Notes under the pieces: generated by a model
Databases searched by the model: none
Told to the model about the DNA's origin: nothing
What the model saw: only the letters and a program-made list of their open reading frames with translations
Shown: positions 32,824 to 43,327 of the stretch, one piece after another
How positions within the stretch are numbered: position 1 is the stretch's first letter
How the letters are laid out: every line of letters starts with the position of its first letter
From: Epichloe hybrida
Lineage: Eukaryota > Ascomycota > Sordariomycetes > Hypocreales > Clavicipitaceae
Assembly: GCA_019022495.1 (NCBI GenBank)
Contig: JAFEKR010000003.1
Location: 2,232,001-2,296,000, forward strand
Direction of reading: 5' to 3'
DNA: 64,000 nucleotides
Position numbers and translations under genes: made by a program

Positions 32824-33698
32824 TATTTCCCGCTTCGTCAAGTTTAATAACAGAGCTGGGGCCATATCCGCGGTGCGTGCGCTGCCCTCTCCCGAACGGT
32901 CTCTCGAAGCTGAAGATGACGCCGAAGCTCCATCTCCATGAAGTCGTACACCAGTCAGTGTTGAGGTCTATGATGCTCGCCAATCGGACAAGAAGCAGAC
33001 ACCACGATTGACAGACTTGGCACCGCTAGAAACTCGTCCTAACACGTGAAGATTGGCATTTATGGAGAGACATAAGGATGGTGCAAGAAAGATAGGCCTT
33101 AGAAACGCCAATCCGTTCTCCCTCCACTCTTTCTCCCTCCACTACGTTCTATGCTTATGCTAAGCCCAAGTCCTTGACATTTTACTAGTAAGTAGATACT
33201 CTACAATAATGTAAAGAGCTTTTCAATTAGTCACTTGTTACTAACAAGCCTTTACCATAGTGTATGTCACGATTTGGGTCGGCTCGGGTGATGAATAGAG
33301 TGAAAGTTTAGATTCGCAGTCATTGCTAGAACAGAGCTGCCTGGGTGGGGAGGGGGGTAAACAAGGGAGCATGGAGGCAGAGAGGTCAGAGACAGACAGG
33401 GTGATCACATATAGTGGAACCTCGGATCCTAACAGTTTAGGTCCCCTCATTACACAGCAAGGTCCCATGTTTTAGTGTTAGGTGCATAGGTGCGCAGGCC
33501 TAATAACCAATTGTAAGGCGAAATGCTATCGATAGCTAGCATTAGTGAATCTTTTACGGATTAGTCTCGTGGCTTACCTAGCACACCTTCTAGGAGCTAT
33601 CTCTAGTGGCCACTCTAATCCCCACCACAAGCTAACTTCGTCTCTTTCACCTTGACAAGTTATCACTGCACCTGGCTGACTTCATTCTTGTCGTCACC
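32824..33698. other. Intergenic with duplicated CAND1 scrap and solo LTR
   Basis: This region precedes CAND1. Positions about 33229-33259 match the 3' half of CAND1 intron 1 (about 33963-33993), including CACTTGTTACTAACAA and ACCATAG. Positions 33435-33466 match the first bases of CAND1 exon 2 (GGTCCCCTC, CAAGGTCCCA). A 170-bp LTR-like insert separates the two halves. The remainder (33470-33698) is the immediate promoter and leader of CAND1. Confidence 0.65.
33265..33434 (+). mobile_element. Solo LTR (probably Ty3/Gypsy-like) with near-perfect target-site duplication
   Basis: The segment begins TGTCACGATTTGGGTCGGCT and ends CCTCGGATCCTAACA, the TG...CA ends of an LTR. It is flanked by GTGTA (33260-33264) and GTTTA (33435-33439), a 5-bp target-site duplication with one change. 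Removing the insert and one copy restores ACCATAGTTTAGGTCCCCTC, which matches ACCATAGTTTGGGTCCCCTC at the intron 1/exon 2 border of CAND1. So the insertion boundaries are confirmed by an empty-site relative in the same window. No internal retrotransposon sequence remains, so this is a solo LTR left by LTR recombination. TGTCACGA ends are common in fungal Gypsy-type elements, but the family is a guess. Confidence 0.72.
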
Positions 33699-36600
33699 AT
33701 GGCCACCTCAACCGTGAATCCTACGCCACAGGCCGTCACGGCGCTCGTGCAGAAGCTTGGTGACTCGGACCCTGACTTTCGATTCATGTCATTGAACGAC
33801 TTGCTGCACTTACTGCAGGTAGCCAAAGCCGATTTCCTCCAACATGATTACAACACAGCCGCGCGAGCTGTCGATGGAATCATCAAAACGCTCGACGACC
33901 AGAATGGCGAAGTCCAGAACTTGGCCATTAAGTGGTTCGTTCACTTGCGTCAATAATCACTCTTGGTCACTTGTTACTAACAAACCTGTACCATAGTTTG
34001 GGTCCCCTCGTTGGCAAGGTCCCAACACCGATCATTGCACCCATGATTGACAAGCTGTCGTCGTTAAAGCTTAAGAACTCTGTCGACAATGCTGTGCCTT
34101 CTCTCGCGCTTCGATCCGTATTGATATCCCTCCCTCGCCCTGTACCGGGACTTCCTGCTACGAACGATGTTCAGACGGCTTACGATGCCATTCATCGTGT
34201 ACTTATACCTCGCTTGATTGGACCACGTGCAGCGACAAGTCAGAGTCGTTCTTCTAGCAAGGGCCCCTTGCCCGTTGTTCCCACTGGCATGCTTCAGGAT
34301 CAAAACGACGTCAATCCCGAGGCTGTCGACGTATTGATTGAGGTGGTGCGTTGCTTTGGTCCTCTTCTCCAGTCAGTCGAGGTCGAAGCTATGCAACAAG
34401 TGGTCATGCAATTGCTTGAAAGCAAAAAGGGCATGTCGGTTGTAAAGAAGAGGGCTGTTGTTGCTATTTCTATGCTCGCCGTTTACCTCACAGATGAGCA
34501 TCTAGATGATGTTGTCCAGAGATTAACATCAAGGCTAGCTGACCCTAACACCAGTGCCGTGACGCGGCGTCTTTACATCTCCATAATGGGCAGCATGGCT
34601 CGCTCAATACCCGTCCGCTTTGGCCCACATATTGCAAAAGCCACGCCGTTCTTGTTGCAGGCTCTTTCTGAAGAGGAGCTGGCAAGTCATCTGGAAAAAA
34701 TAAGTGATGGCGATGATTTTGGTCTGGAATTTAACGAAGTACGTGAAGCAGCGCTGGTTTCTTCCGAGGCGTTTTTGGCATCCTGTCCTCAAGAGATGCG
34801 TTTCTTTACCGATGCCATCATAGCATCTGCTCTGCGATACCTCAAATACGATCCAAATTATGCGGTTGATGATGACGACGATGTAGATATGGACGAGGAT
34901 GAGGTTGAGGATGAAGAAGATGATGAGTTCGATGCCGATGACGGTTTCGAAGATGACGATGATGACGCAAGCTGGAAAGTTCGCCGCTGTGCTGCCAAAA
35001 CTCTTTATACACTCATCTCGACTCGTGGTAGTGGAGATCTCCTGGATAACGGAGTGCTTTACAAAAAAGCTGCTCCTCATCTCATCAAACGCATCGATGA
35101 GCGAGAAGAAAACGTGCGTCTGGAAGTCATCTCAGCATTGGCTCTTCTCATTCGCAAGACTGGCGAGGGACTACACATCGCCAACCTTTCTCTGGACGAT
35201 CCTGAGCCTGCCGCACCTGCTGCACAGGCACCCCTCAACCGCAAGAGGCGACGGCAGAGCAGCGCTGGAACAGCTACCACTGTCTCGCAATTCATGGCTG
35301 GGTCCGGCCTCACATCGCCAGTCCTCGAAAAGGTGCCTGCCACGGGCCCTCGGGCAGACTTGGCCCAACTTACCCCAAATATCGTCAAGGCGTCCATCAA
35401 ACAGCTCAAGGGGAAAGCTGTTCCCACGAAGCAGTCAATCATTAACTTGCTCGACGATATTGTTTTGGTTCAGTCTGGAGGGCTCGCGCTCTTCTTCGCT
35501 GAGCTGATTGATCCCATACTCGAGGCTGCAAAGTCCACCGGTCATGGCACCACGGCATCATCACTTGCCGCGGCCGGTGGCTCTGCTTCCGCGACGCCGA
35601 GTACGCTACGAGTTGCGACGTTGAGGCTGATTAGCGACATCTCCAAGACGCATTCATCGTCTGTCTTGCAGCCATATCTGACCAAGATCGTCGCAGGCGT
35701 GACTGCGGCGGTTCACGACCGATTTTACAAAATCTCGAGCGAAGCCATTAGAACCGCAGAGGAGCTTGTAAAGGCTATCACTCCCCCGCATTCCCGCGAT
35801 TCGGGATCAAAGTACAATTCAGAGTTGCAGTCACTCTACTCAGTCATTACCGACAGATGTACTGCCAATGATGCTGATGCTGAAGTTCGCCAAAGAGCCA
35901 TTCATGCCCTTGGAGTCCTGGTCTCTAGAACCTTGGCAGAAGATGCTGGTCTTTTGCCAGACAAAGATCGTCAGAAGGCCCTGAACATCCTGCGTGAGAG
36001 ACTCAAGAACGAGACCACCAGACTTGCTGCAGTGCGTGCCGTCGATAATGTTGCGGCTTTTGCGATTAGCCCTGGACAACTCGAAAATGCCTGGATTCAG
36101 GAAGTCGCTCTTGAGCTTTCTACCCAGCTTCGCAAAGCGAACCGATCTCTTCGTGGATCAAGCGCCAGTGCACTGAAGCACTTGGTTCTGTCCGCTGCTA
36201 CCAAGGACAGGCTAGAGCAAGCGACAGTCGAGGGAGTCGTCTCCGCGCTTATGCCAGCTATCACGAACAGTGACATCCACCTCCTCAGCCCGGCTCTGTT
36301 GATCCTCGCAACTTTAGCCCCAGAGCACCCTGGTATAGTTGTCTCGCAAGCAATGGTCGCCTCTCTCTGTCAGCTCCTCAAGTCCCACTTTGCTAGCATT
36401 GTGCTGGATCAAATCCTTGAGCTGGTAGCCAAGATTGGGGCCAGTGGTGCAAGTCAACCCCTCATGAAAGGGCTGTTGAATGATGTTAGTGTCTCTGGAG
36501 ATCCTTCCGTCGTGGGCAAGGTTATTGGCACTCTGCTGGTCACTGGTGATAGTTCAGCAGGCGTTTCCGTCGATAGCTTCATTTCAGAACTACAGCACAG

Positions 36601-37968
36601 CTCAAAGAATGGCGACGAGGCCCGTGTCAGTCTTGCGCTCGCTGTGCTTGGAGAGACTGGTATGAGATTGGGTCCAAAGTCTCCTCTGAAGCCAGACCTG
36701 TTCCTGGACCAGTTCCATTCGGAGCCTGACAAGGTGTCTTTGGCTGCCGCGATTGCTCTCGGCCGCGCTGGATCTGGAAACGTCGCCCATTTTCTTCCAA
36801 ACATCCTGGAGAAGATGCAGGCCGGCGGAAACACACAGTATCTCCTGATCCAGTCGATCAAGGAAATCCTTCAATCGGTGACAGTTCAATCAGCCAACCT
36901 ACGCGAACATGCTGCTCCTATCTGGCATCAGCTGCTGAGGGCTTCGGAGACGGCCGACAACAGAGTCGTTTGTGCGGAGTGTGTCGGACGTCTGGTCACC
37001 CTCGATCCTGGTGCATTCATGCCCAATCTACAGGTGAGCTCTCGCGATACAGTTCCTACAGTCTTCGTGCACTGACCGAAGTAAATCAAGTCTCTTCTCA
37101 AAGACAAGTCGTCGGGTATTCGAGGCATGGCCGTTCAAGCTGTGCGTTACACTTTGCCCGAGAGCGAAGAAGCCTTCGATGCCATGCTCAAGACCACACT
37201 CATTAGCATGCTTTTGACCATGTTGCAAGACTCGGACACGGAGATTCGGAGACTCGCAATGACTACGTTGAATTCTGCTGCCCACAACAAGCCTGACCTT
37301 ATTCTGCCACACCTTGGAGAGCTGATGCCTTTTGTTTTGACTGAATCTGCAATCAAACCCGAGCTGGTCAAGGAGGTCATGCTGGGTCCCTTCAAACATA
37401 CAGTCGATGATGGACTAGAAGTCAGAAAGGTGAGATATACGTCTTGTTTGACTGCCCTCTTTTTTTCGTGGAAAGAAACATTTCCTTACTTTTATGACAA
37501 CAGAGTGCCTACGAGACCTTGTATGCCCTGATGGAGACAGCGTTCACACGCATTAATAATATCGACTTCTACGACCGCGTCGTGGCAGGGCTAAAGGACG
37601 ACAACGATATTCGGCAGCTTTGCAATCTCATGGTGACGAAGCTGATTGTGATTGACCCCGACGAGACTGCTCGCCGACTGGACTCGATTGCGGAAGCCTA
37701 CAGGGGTGTCTTGTCTGTCAAGCTCAAGGACAACGCGGTCAAGCAAGACGTGGAAAAGCAGGAGGAGGCAAAGAAGAGTGTTCTCAGAGTCACACTTCTG
37801 CTTGGAGACAAAATGAAGGCCATGACTGGCAATGCCGGGGCAGTCATGAGCAATGCGGGAGCAGCTGGAGTTTGGACCTCGTACTGGGAGTGGGTGAACA
37901 AAGAATTTGGCAAGCAGCTTAAAGGGTTGCGTGACGAGAATAAGGAGCTACAAACTCGCATGGTGTGA
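33699..37968 (+). CDS. cand1: CAND1/TIP120, cullin-associated NEDD8-dissociated protein
   Basis: CAND1 binds unneddylated cullins and exchanges F-box adaptors on SCF ubiquitin ligases. Exons are 33699-33934, 33997-37033, 37091-37429 and 37504-37968 (introns 62, 57 and 74 nt), giving 1358 residues, slightly longer than human CAND1 (~1230). HEAT repeats run throughout. The N-terminus LVQKLGDSDPDFRFMSLNDL is typical of TIP120, as is the acidic loop (about residues 365-400, Asp/Glu runs before ASWKVRRCAAKTL). The C-terminal TIP120 domain is complete (SAYETLYALMETAFTRINNI). In Aspergillus nidulans the gene is split into two separately encoded halves; here it is one gene. Intron 1 begins GTTCGT and splits the CLGPL codon run. 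A scrap of this intron border occurs again 0.7 kb upstream. Confidence 0.95.
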
Positions 37969-38568
37969 TGATGTGATGATGAACGATTCTGATACGGAAC
38001 AGCGATTACAATAGCAAAGTGCGATTATCATAGCAGATTGAGCACAAAACGACACAAATGAGTCTACACAGTTTACGTTAACAGTAGTATACGCTTCTAA
38101 CACGTTATCCCATGGGAACGCCTAACTACGTCTCATGCCCACGCCAGGATACGAGACATACCTGAGGACTTCGGACCCGTCCGCCGATAAGCTGCCCGGC
38201 ACGGCGGTCACATTTGCCACGACATAGTTGTAGAATAATTCTTCGCCTTTGCCATCCCACGGCCGAGGTCTCGATTAGCCATGACGGTCAAGTAACGCTA
38301 ATGGGCGCCCGATAGCGTGAAGAGCAAAATGATGCCATTCTCAAAGTAAAGTAATTGATTCACATATGATACATATGAAGGTAATCCCAGTCATCACAGG
38401 CAGCGATTTCTGCAAACCGCCTCTCCCACATTGCTCCCATCATAATTGGTGTGTTGCGTAGAATTCTATGATGGACATGCTTCCCAGTCATCACGTAACA
38501 GTCTGAGTTTCCTGTTCTTCCTCTCTCACCTCCCCCCCGGCAAACACCGCGACATCCGAACTCTATGC
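37969..38568. other. Convergent intergenic region
   Basis: These 600 bp lie between the CAND1 stop and the end of the minus-strand gene at 38569. I see no coding motif; 3' UTR sequence is the likely content. Confidence 0.5.
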
Positions 38569-40011
38569 TTATTTTACAAAGTGCTTTATATTCGGAGAGT
38601 TGCCGACGACAAATGGCCACCCAGCTAATGAGTCTCTCTGACTGCCACTCCGCGTGGCGTCACTGTGTCTAAAAGGTTTCGTCGGACTTTCTGCCTCAGA
38701 TGTCCGCTGGCGATTCCAATGGCCGTTTTGATATTTTTTCCTCTTGTGTGGGTGCTGTTGCGACTGCGACTGCTGCTGCTGCTGTCGATGTCCTCCCCCG
38801 CGATAATTATGATTCTTCCCCCGCTGGTAGCCACCCCTTAACGACGACGCCATGCCAGGGCGCGATTCTTCTTCATCGTCTATAATGGCAACCACCTCTG
38901 CAGCCGAACCAAGCTCGCCCTCCCTTCGCAACCGCGTCGTAGCCGGTTCGCCGCCGGACCAGGCCACACAGGGTTGAAACGTCCTCGGAGTACGAGGCGC
39001 CCGTTTCTTGGCGCGCATTTCTCGATACGCCAAGCGACTTTCGTGCAAGAACGACCTCGTATGCAATTCTCGGAGCTTGCCCTCATTGGGGAAGACCGAG
39101 CGCAACTGCGCCGACGTCGATGCTCTGAGAAAGACGTCGGAGTGCGTGAACAACGGATACCCGTTTGGGTTGAACGTGTCGAGGGCGCGCAGGATGGTGT
39201 TCAGATCTGCAGTCCGGACAGCATAAACTGGCGGATGAGCCTCGCTCTGCTCCTCGACAGGTTTGAAAGAGGGCTTTTCGATGATGGAACCAAGGTAGCT
39301 CAGGAACTCGTACTCGAGAGACGATTCTCTCCCGTCGGCAGCCTGAGAAGTCGTATAATCGCGAAGTACGTCGTGAAAGTGCCGGGTCCTCCGGGACATG
39401 GCGACGTCTCTCATTTTTTCCACGGCCAGACAGGATGACGGACCCATGGCCATCTTCCAGGGCTGACGATTGTCAGTGCGGCAAATCACGGTGAACTGAA
39501 TCGTGGTGGCGAGGAGTCTAGCGTCACCCCTCCAGAACGAATGGACGACCAGCGTATGGAGTGCTTTGCAGAATCCGTCAGACCACGGGGAACATTCGGC
39601 ATGATCTTTCGGGAAGAATGTCCGGGTCGGCTCGAGCCCGTCGTAGACGAGTCCGTATTGTGGAGACACGATGCTCACGGGGGAGCATCTCATGAGCGTG
39701 CATGATAGTCTCCAGAGCTTGAGGAGCTCTTGACTATGGCTTCCTATTCGCTCGAGGGTTTTCTTCGTTGATGAGTCCTCCCACGTCTTCATCAGCCATG
39801 CCTCGTCTTCTGCCGTCCAGTCTTTGTCAATGACGGGGCGCGAAGGACCGACAAATGTGTTGATGTCTGCTTCCGAGTGACGATGGTGTGAGATGCGTCT
39901 TTCTGCCCATCCTGCCTTGAACTGATCTACCCCCGCCTCAAAAACGGCCGGGAACAGATTGCCGATTTCCTCTGCAGCAACGGCGGCCGTGGTTCGGCGC
40001 GATCGAGACAT
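38569..40011 (-). CDS. Hypothetical protein, 480 aa, unknown function
   Basis: The frame is open without introns. I chose the ATG at 40011 (MSRSRRTTAAVAAEEIGNLF); an in-frame ATG at 40194 would add 61 residues of UTR-like sequence. Residues 1-330 look globular, with DWTAEDEAWLMKTWED, PWSDGFCKALHTLVVHSFWR and a pattern of conserved-looking Trp and His residues, but I recognise no family. Residues 330-480 are disordered and basic, with a Gly/Arg patch, a run of Gln/Ser (QQQQQSQSQQ) and a KRKKYQ cluster that may be a nuclear signal. There are no membrane segments or signal peptide. The Gly/Arg and Gln-rich tail would suit an RNA-binding or nuclear protein, which is inference. It is convergent with CAND1 and divergent from COG2. 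Confidence 0.72.
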   Translation of the reverse strand: MSRSRRTTAAVAAEEIGNLFPAVFEAGVDQFKAGWAERRISHHRHSEADINTFVGPSRPVIDKDWTAEDEAWLMKTWEDSSTKKTLERIGSHSQELLKLWRLSCTLMRCSPVSIVSPQYGLVYDGLEPTRTFFPKDHAECSPWSDGFCKALHTLVVHSFWRGDARLLATTIQFTVICRTDNRQPWKMAMGPSSCLAVEKMRDVAMSRRTRHFHDVLRDYTTSQAADGRESSLEYEFLSYLGSIIEKPSFKPVEEQSEAHPPVYAVRTADLNTILRALDTFNPNGYPLFTHSDVFLRASTSAQLRSVFPNEGKLRELHTRSFLHESRLAYREMRAKKRAPRTPRTFQPCVAWSGGEPATTRLRREGELGSAAEVVAIIDDEEESRPGMASSLRGGYQRGKNHNYRGGGHRQQQQQSQSQQHPHKRKKYQNGHWNRQRTSEAESPTKPFRHSDATRSGSQRDSLAGWPFVVGNSPNIKHFVK

Positions 40012-40992
40012 TTCTGGAGATGACTCACAAGGGACACAAGGGACGGTGAAAGAAGCAGCAGAGGGCAAGAATTGGAGTCGCAGCTCCTTGAATACCGTCG
40101 AGGCCACGATTCCGTACCCTGACCCTACTACTTCCCCTCTATTGAAAAAAAGGGCGCGTGACCTGATGTGACGTTTAGTAAACAAATGTAGCATAGGATG
40201 TAATATAGCATAGGATGTGATATAGCTCTTTATCCACTGCCCTTATGCTGCGGAAGAAAAGTCTGGATCTGCCATCGTCGGTATAAGAACAGGCTCTTTA
40301 GAGCCATTTTCCCACTTTCACGAATCGTACGACCTCCTTTACCACTCCTCCCCTCCCAGTCTGTTTAGGCCTCCATCAGGTCGTGTGCTTTATTATTGGA
40401 ACAATTTTGCGTTTGCATGTGCCGATGTGCGGACGGACCGACTACGGTCTTATTTCTAGCTTGCTTGCTTTTTGGTTAATCTAAAGTGTTGACGATTCGA
40501 TTCACTCTAGCTCCGATTCCGGGAGCCGCTTGCCGAAATCCATAAGTGTCGTGCATTTTCTCAAGTCTGCTGGAGAAATCAATCGAGCCACGTTCTGATT
40601 TTCCTTTTTTTTTTCCTCTCTTGAAAAGAATGTTGCATCCATAGCGAATCATCATATGACGAAATATCACATCGCGAGCGTGTCAATTGCTGGGTTCGCC
40701 GTTTCGAAAAGTGAGGTAACACGGAAACTCGATGGATCCCGTGATGGAGCTTTCTTGCAGGCTGTGCGTTTTCTGGTGGGATGCAAGTAGTGGGGTTATG
40801 TAATTACAAGGTGCGTCCCCAATAAGACGGCTCGCTCTGTCACAGCAACTTTCATGCTTCGACTTTTGGCTGTCCATCACAATATCGGACTACGCGCGAG
40901 TGTATAGCGGGATTCCCAGACGGCCCTTCCTCGCCATTCAAGCAGATCCTGACCCTGGTCTCTCGAGGGGTGACGACGACGGCACCCGCACA
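40012..40992. promoter_or_regulatory. Divergent upstream region of the unknown gene and COG2
   Basis: This 981-bp region separates two divergent genes. Near 40190-40222 the phrase GCATAGGATGT recurs twice with TAATATAGC/TGATATAGC. A T-run occurs at 40603-40613. No gene is supported. Confidence 0.5.
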
Positions 40993-41877
40993 ATGGCGCA
41001 TCTGGCGGTAGACGCAGACGGCCTACGCCTCGCATCAACAGCCTACAAGATACCCTCCGACTCTTCAGATAGTGGCGACGACGCCCCTCTTCCCTTCCCA
41101 GCAGTTCTTCCTCGTTCGGACTTCCTCGTAGCCGACTTTGATCCGGCTGCGTACCTGTCGGCTCTGCCTCACCGCCACCAGACCCTCGAAGACTTGCGAT
41201 CTGATCTTCGCGACCGAAGTGCCACCATAGGCTCGGAGCTTCTCGAGCTCGTCAACTCAAACTACACAGCGTTTTTATCGCTGGGATCAGAACTCAAAGG
41301 TGGAGACGAGAAGGTAGGGGATATAAAAGTTGCTCTTCTAGGGTTTCGCAGGACCGTGGAGGATGTCAAAGCCAAGGTCGCCAAGATGAGAGACGAGTCG
41401 AGACAGCTCAACGACGACCTACTCGATGTGAGAGAAACTATCGGGGAGGGAAGAAAGATGCTGGAGCTTGACGATAGGATAACTATATTGGAGGAGAAGC
41501 TGGCTGTTGACAATCTACCCGGTTGTGGTGAAGAAGATTGGGACTCGGACAGCAGCAACGAGGACGAGAGTGAGTCTGCAGAAGGACTGTTGGGAAGCTC
41601 ACCTGCCAAACTATTGCATTTGGCAACGCTATGTGGCAATGCCATAACACTGAAAGAGTCCCTTGACCAGAATCATCCCTTCGTCGTCAAGTTGGAGGAG
41701 CGGCTGACAAGGTGTCGAAATACCCTGCTTTTAGACTTGGGCAATGCTCTCAAAGAAGCACGAGCTGCTGGCCTCCAGGGTGACACCAGGATATTGAAAT
41801 ATTTGGCCATATATCGCTTGCTCAATGCACAAAGAGAAGCCGTCAGGTCTATCAAAGGAGGCCAATCTATGACTTGA
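40993..41877 (+). CDS. COG2: Conserved oligomeric Golgi complex subunit 2 (N-terminal COG2 domain)
   Basis: COG2 belongs to lobe A of the COG tethering complex, which captures retrograde vesicles at the Golgi. A single exon encodes 294 residues from the ATG at 40993 (MAHLAVDADGLRLAS); the frame is open to 40900 but without an upstream ATG. The family hallmark is LPRSDFLVADFDPAAYLSAL followed by HRHQTLEDLRSDLRDR and LLELVNSNYTAFLSLGSEL. Residues 95-190 are strongly coiled coil, then an acidic Ser/Asp/Glu patch (about 192-208) and a helical end. Fungal Cog2 proteins are short (yeast ~260 residues) and lack the C-terminal half of animal COG2, so the length is normal. Assembly of the complex cannot be judged from this window. 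Confidence 0.88.
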   Translation: MAHLAVDADGLRLASTAYKIPSDSSDSGDDAPLPFPAVLPRSDFLVADFDPAAYLSALPHRHQTLEDLRSDLRDRSATIGSELLELVNSNYTAFLSLGSELKGGDEKVGDIKVALLGFRRTVEDVKAKVAKMRDESRQLNDDLLDVRETIGEGRKMLELDDRITILEEKLAVDNLPGCGEEDWDSDSSNEDESESAEGLLGSSPAKLLHLATLCGNAITLKESLDQNHPFVVKLEERLTRCRNTLLLDLGNALKEARAAGLQGDTRILKYLAIYRLLNAQREAVRSIKGGQSMT

Positions 41878-42030
41878 ATGAGGCTTGGAGAATAGAATAG
41901 AAACATGCGTAATATGATACCAATGCTAAGCTACAGCAAGCTTCTCCAGAATTTCACACGAGCGACACAATTTGGCGCCAATACATGGCTATAGTACTAC
42001 AATATACATCAACTACCAAGGTCTGATCTA

Positions 42031-43004
42031 TTACATGACACCGCTTAAAGCCTCGGAGCTCGTCTCGCCTTCCGCATCGTGGAACTTCCCACTCAGGCTC
42101 AAAGCAGGACCGTTGGTAGTGCTCAAGATGACCTCGTGAACCTCCTTCGAAACCTCCTCGGAAATTTCAGCACATTCCGATTTGATCTTCTTTAGAAGGG
42201 CTTGGATGTTTGACTTGAGCTGATCAGGGGTGTATCCAAGCTGACCAATGGCCATGCGAATGACACCTTGCCTCTCTCGGTAATCAGCAGCTCCGGCAGA
42301 ATCGCGAATTGATTTGGCCACGTCGTTGACGATTGTCTTCATCCTCTTGCTGGGCATCAAGCCCTTGGGTCCCAAGATCTTGCCCAACCCAGCCTTGTTG
42401 AGGGCCTTTTCGCTCGCCTCGTGACAGATGAGGCGGTCGAAATCGATTTTCTCTTTGCGGATGGCCTCGAAAAGGGTTTCTTCACCGACGGCGACGGCAC
42501 CGGCAGCAGTAGCCGCGGTCGCAATGTCGCTACCCTCGGGGCAAATGACGGCGATTTTCCAATCGCTTTGTACGGGATGAGGAAGTCGAATGCTGTTCTT
42601 TACCACAGGACCATTTCGCGCTGTCTTGAGGTTGATATGAACTTCGTATTTGATAGATGCAGGTGGTTGGCCAACTTCGACAGCTCGCAGGATGCTAGAA
42701 GCTTAATTAGCATGTTTCTGCCGAGGACTTCGTCTTGAAAGTTTCGTTGGGGGTCAGATTTATACCGCATAGCTTCGCAGAGTGAGAATTGAGGAAATTG
42801 TCTCTTATCGAGGTTTTGGCGCCTGAAATCTTTGGGGATGGCTCGCTTCTTCGTGACCTTCTTAATCCGTACAACGGAGGCCTGGCGAGTCTGCTGCACG
42901 ATTGCCGGCGCAAGAAAACGTGGTATTGGAGTGGGTGATGGCCGTGCCATCTGTGCAATACTTAGCCTGGCCATGGAGGCCAGGCACCGGTCAATTGCCG
43001 TCAT
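42031..43004 (-). CDS. MRPL1: Mitochondrial large ribosomal subunit protein uL1m
   Basis: This is the mitochondrial homologue of ribosomal protein L1, part of the L1 stalk that guides deacylated tRNA out of the E site. Exons are 43004-42766 and 42694-42031 (71-nt intron, donor GTATAA, branch GCTAAT, acceptor TTCTAG), giving 300 residues. The join restores LCEAMRILRAVEVGQPP. The start at 43004 (MTAIDRCLASMARLSIAQ) gives a basic, Ser/Arg/Pro-rich presequence; an ATG at 43094 would lengthen it by 30. L1 motifs are present: NLKTARNGPVVKNSIRLPHP and LGKILGPKGLMPSKRMKTIV, the latter matching the GPRGLMPNPK-type loop. It is divergent from GluRS across 323 bp. Confidence 0.92.
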
Positions 43005-43327
43005 TGTTGTTGTTGAGCTTGATAGTCCTGGAAACTGCCGCAACAGGAGACTGTTTGATCGCACGCGCATGAAAGGGCCTGGCAGTAACGTCACCTGCCT
43101 GGTAACTTAGGCATTCATTTTTTGTTGGACGACTTTGAGCTTGACGTTTTGCTATCGATAAGACACCACATGTAGGCCATTGCATGCATTTGGGTGCTGG
43201 CCTAGTAATGCATAACCCCTCCATTTGGCCAACCCCACCAGAAGTAAAAAAAACGGCGATTGACTCAACGTTTCTCGGGTTTGATTTTCAGGGACTGTTT
43301 CACTTGGGTACTCGAAGAGAATTTAAA
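43005..43327. promoter_or_regulatory. Bidirectional promoter region, uL1m / GluRS
   Basis: The 323 bp between two divergent start codons must carry both promoters. The interval includes CTATCGATAAG near 43150-43162. Co-regulation of a mitochondrial ribosomal protein and a tRNA synthetase is plausible but inferred. Confidence 0.5.
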
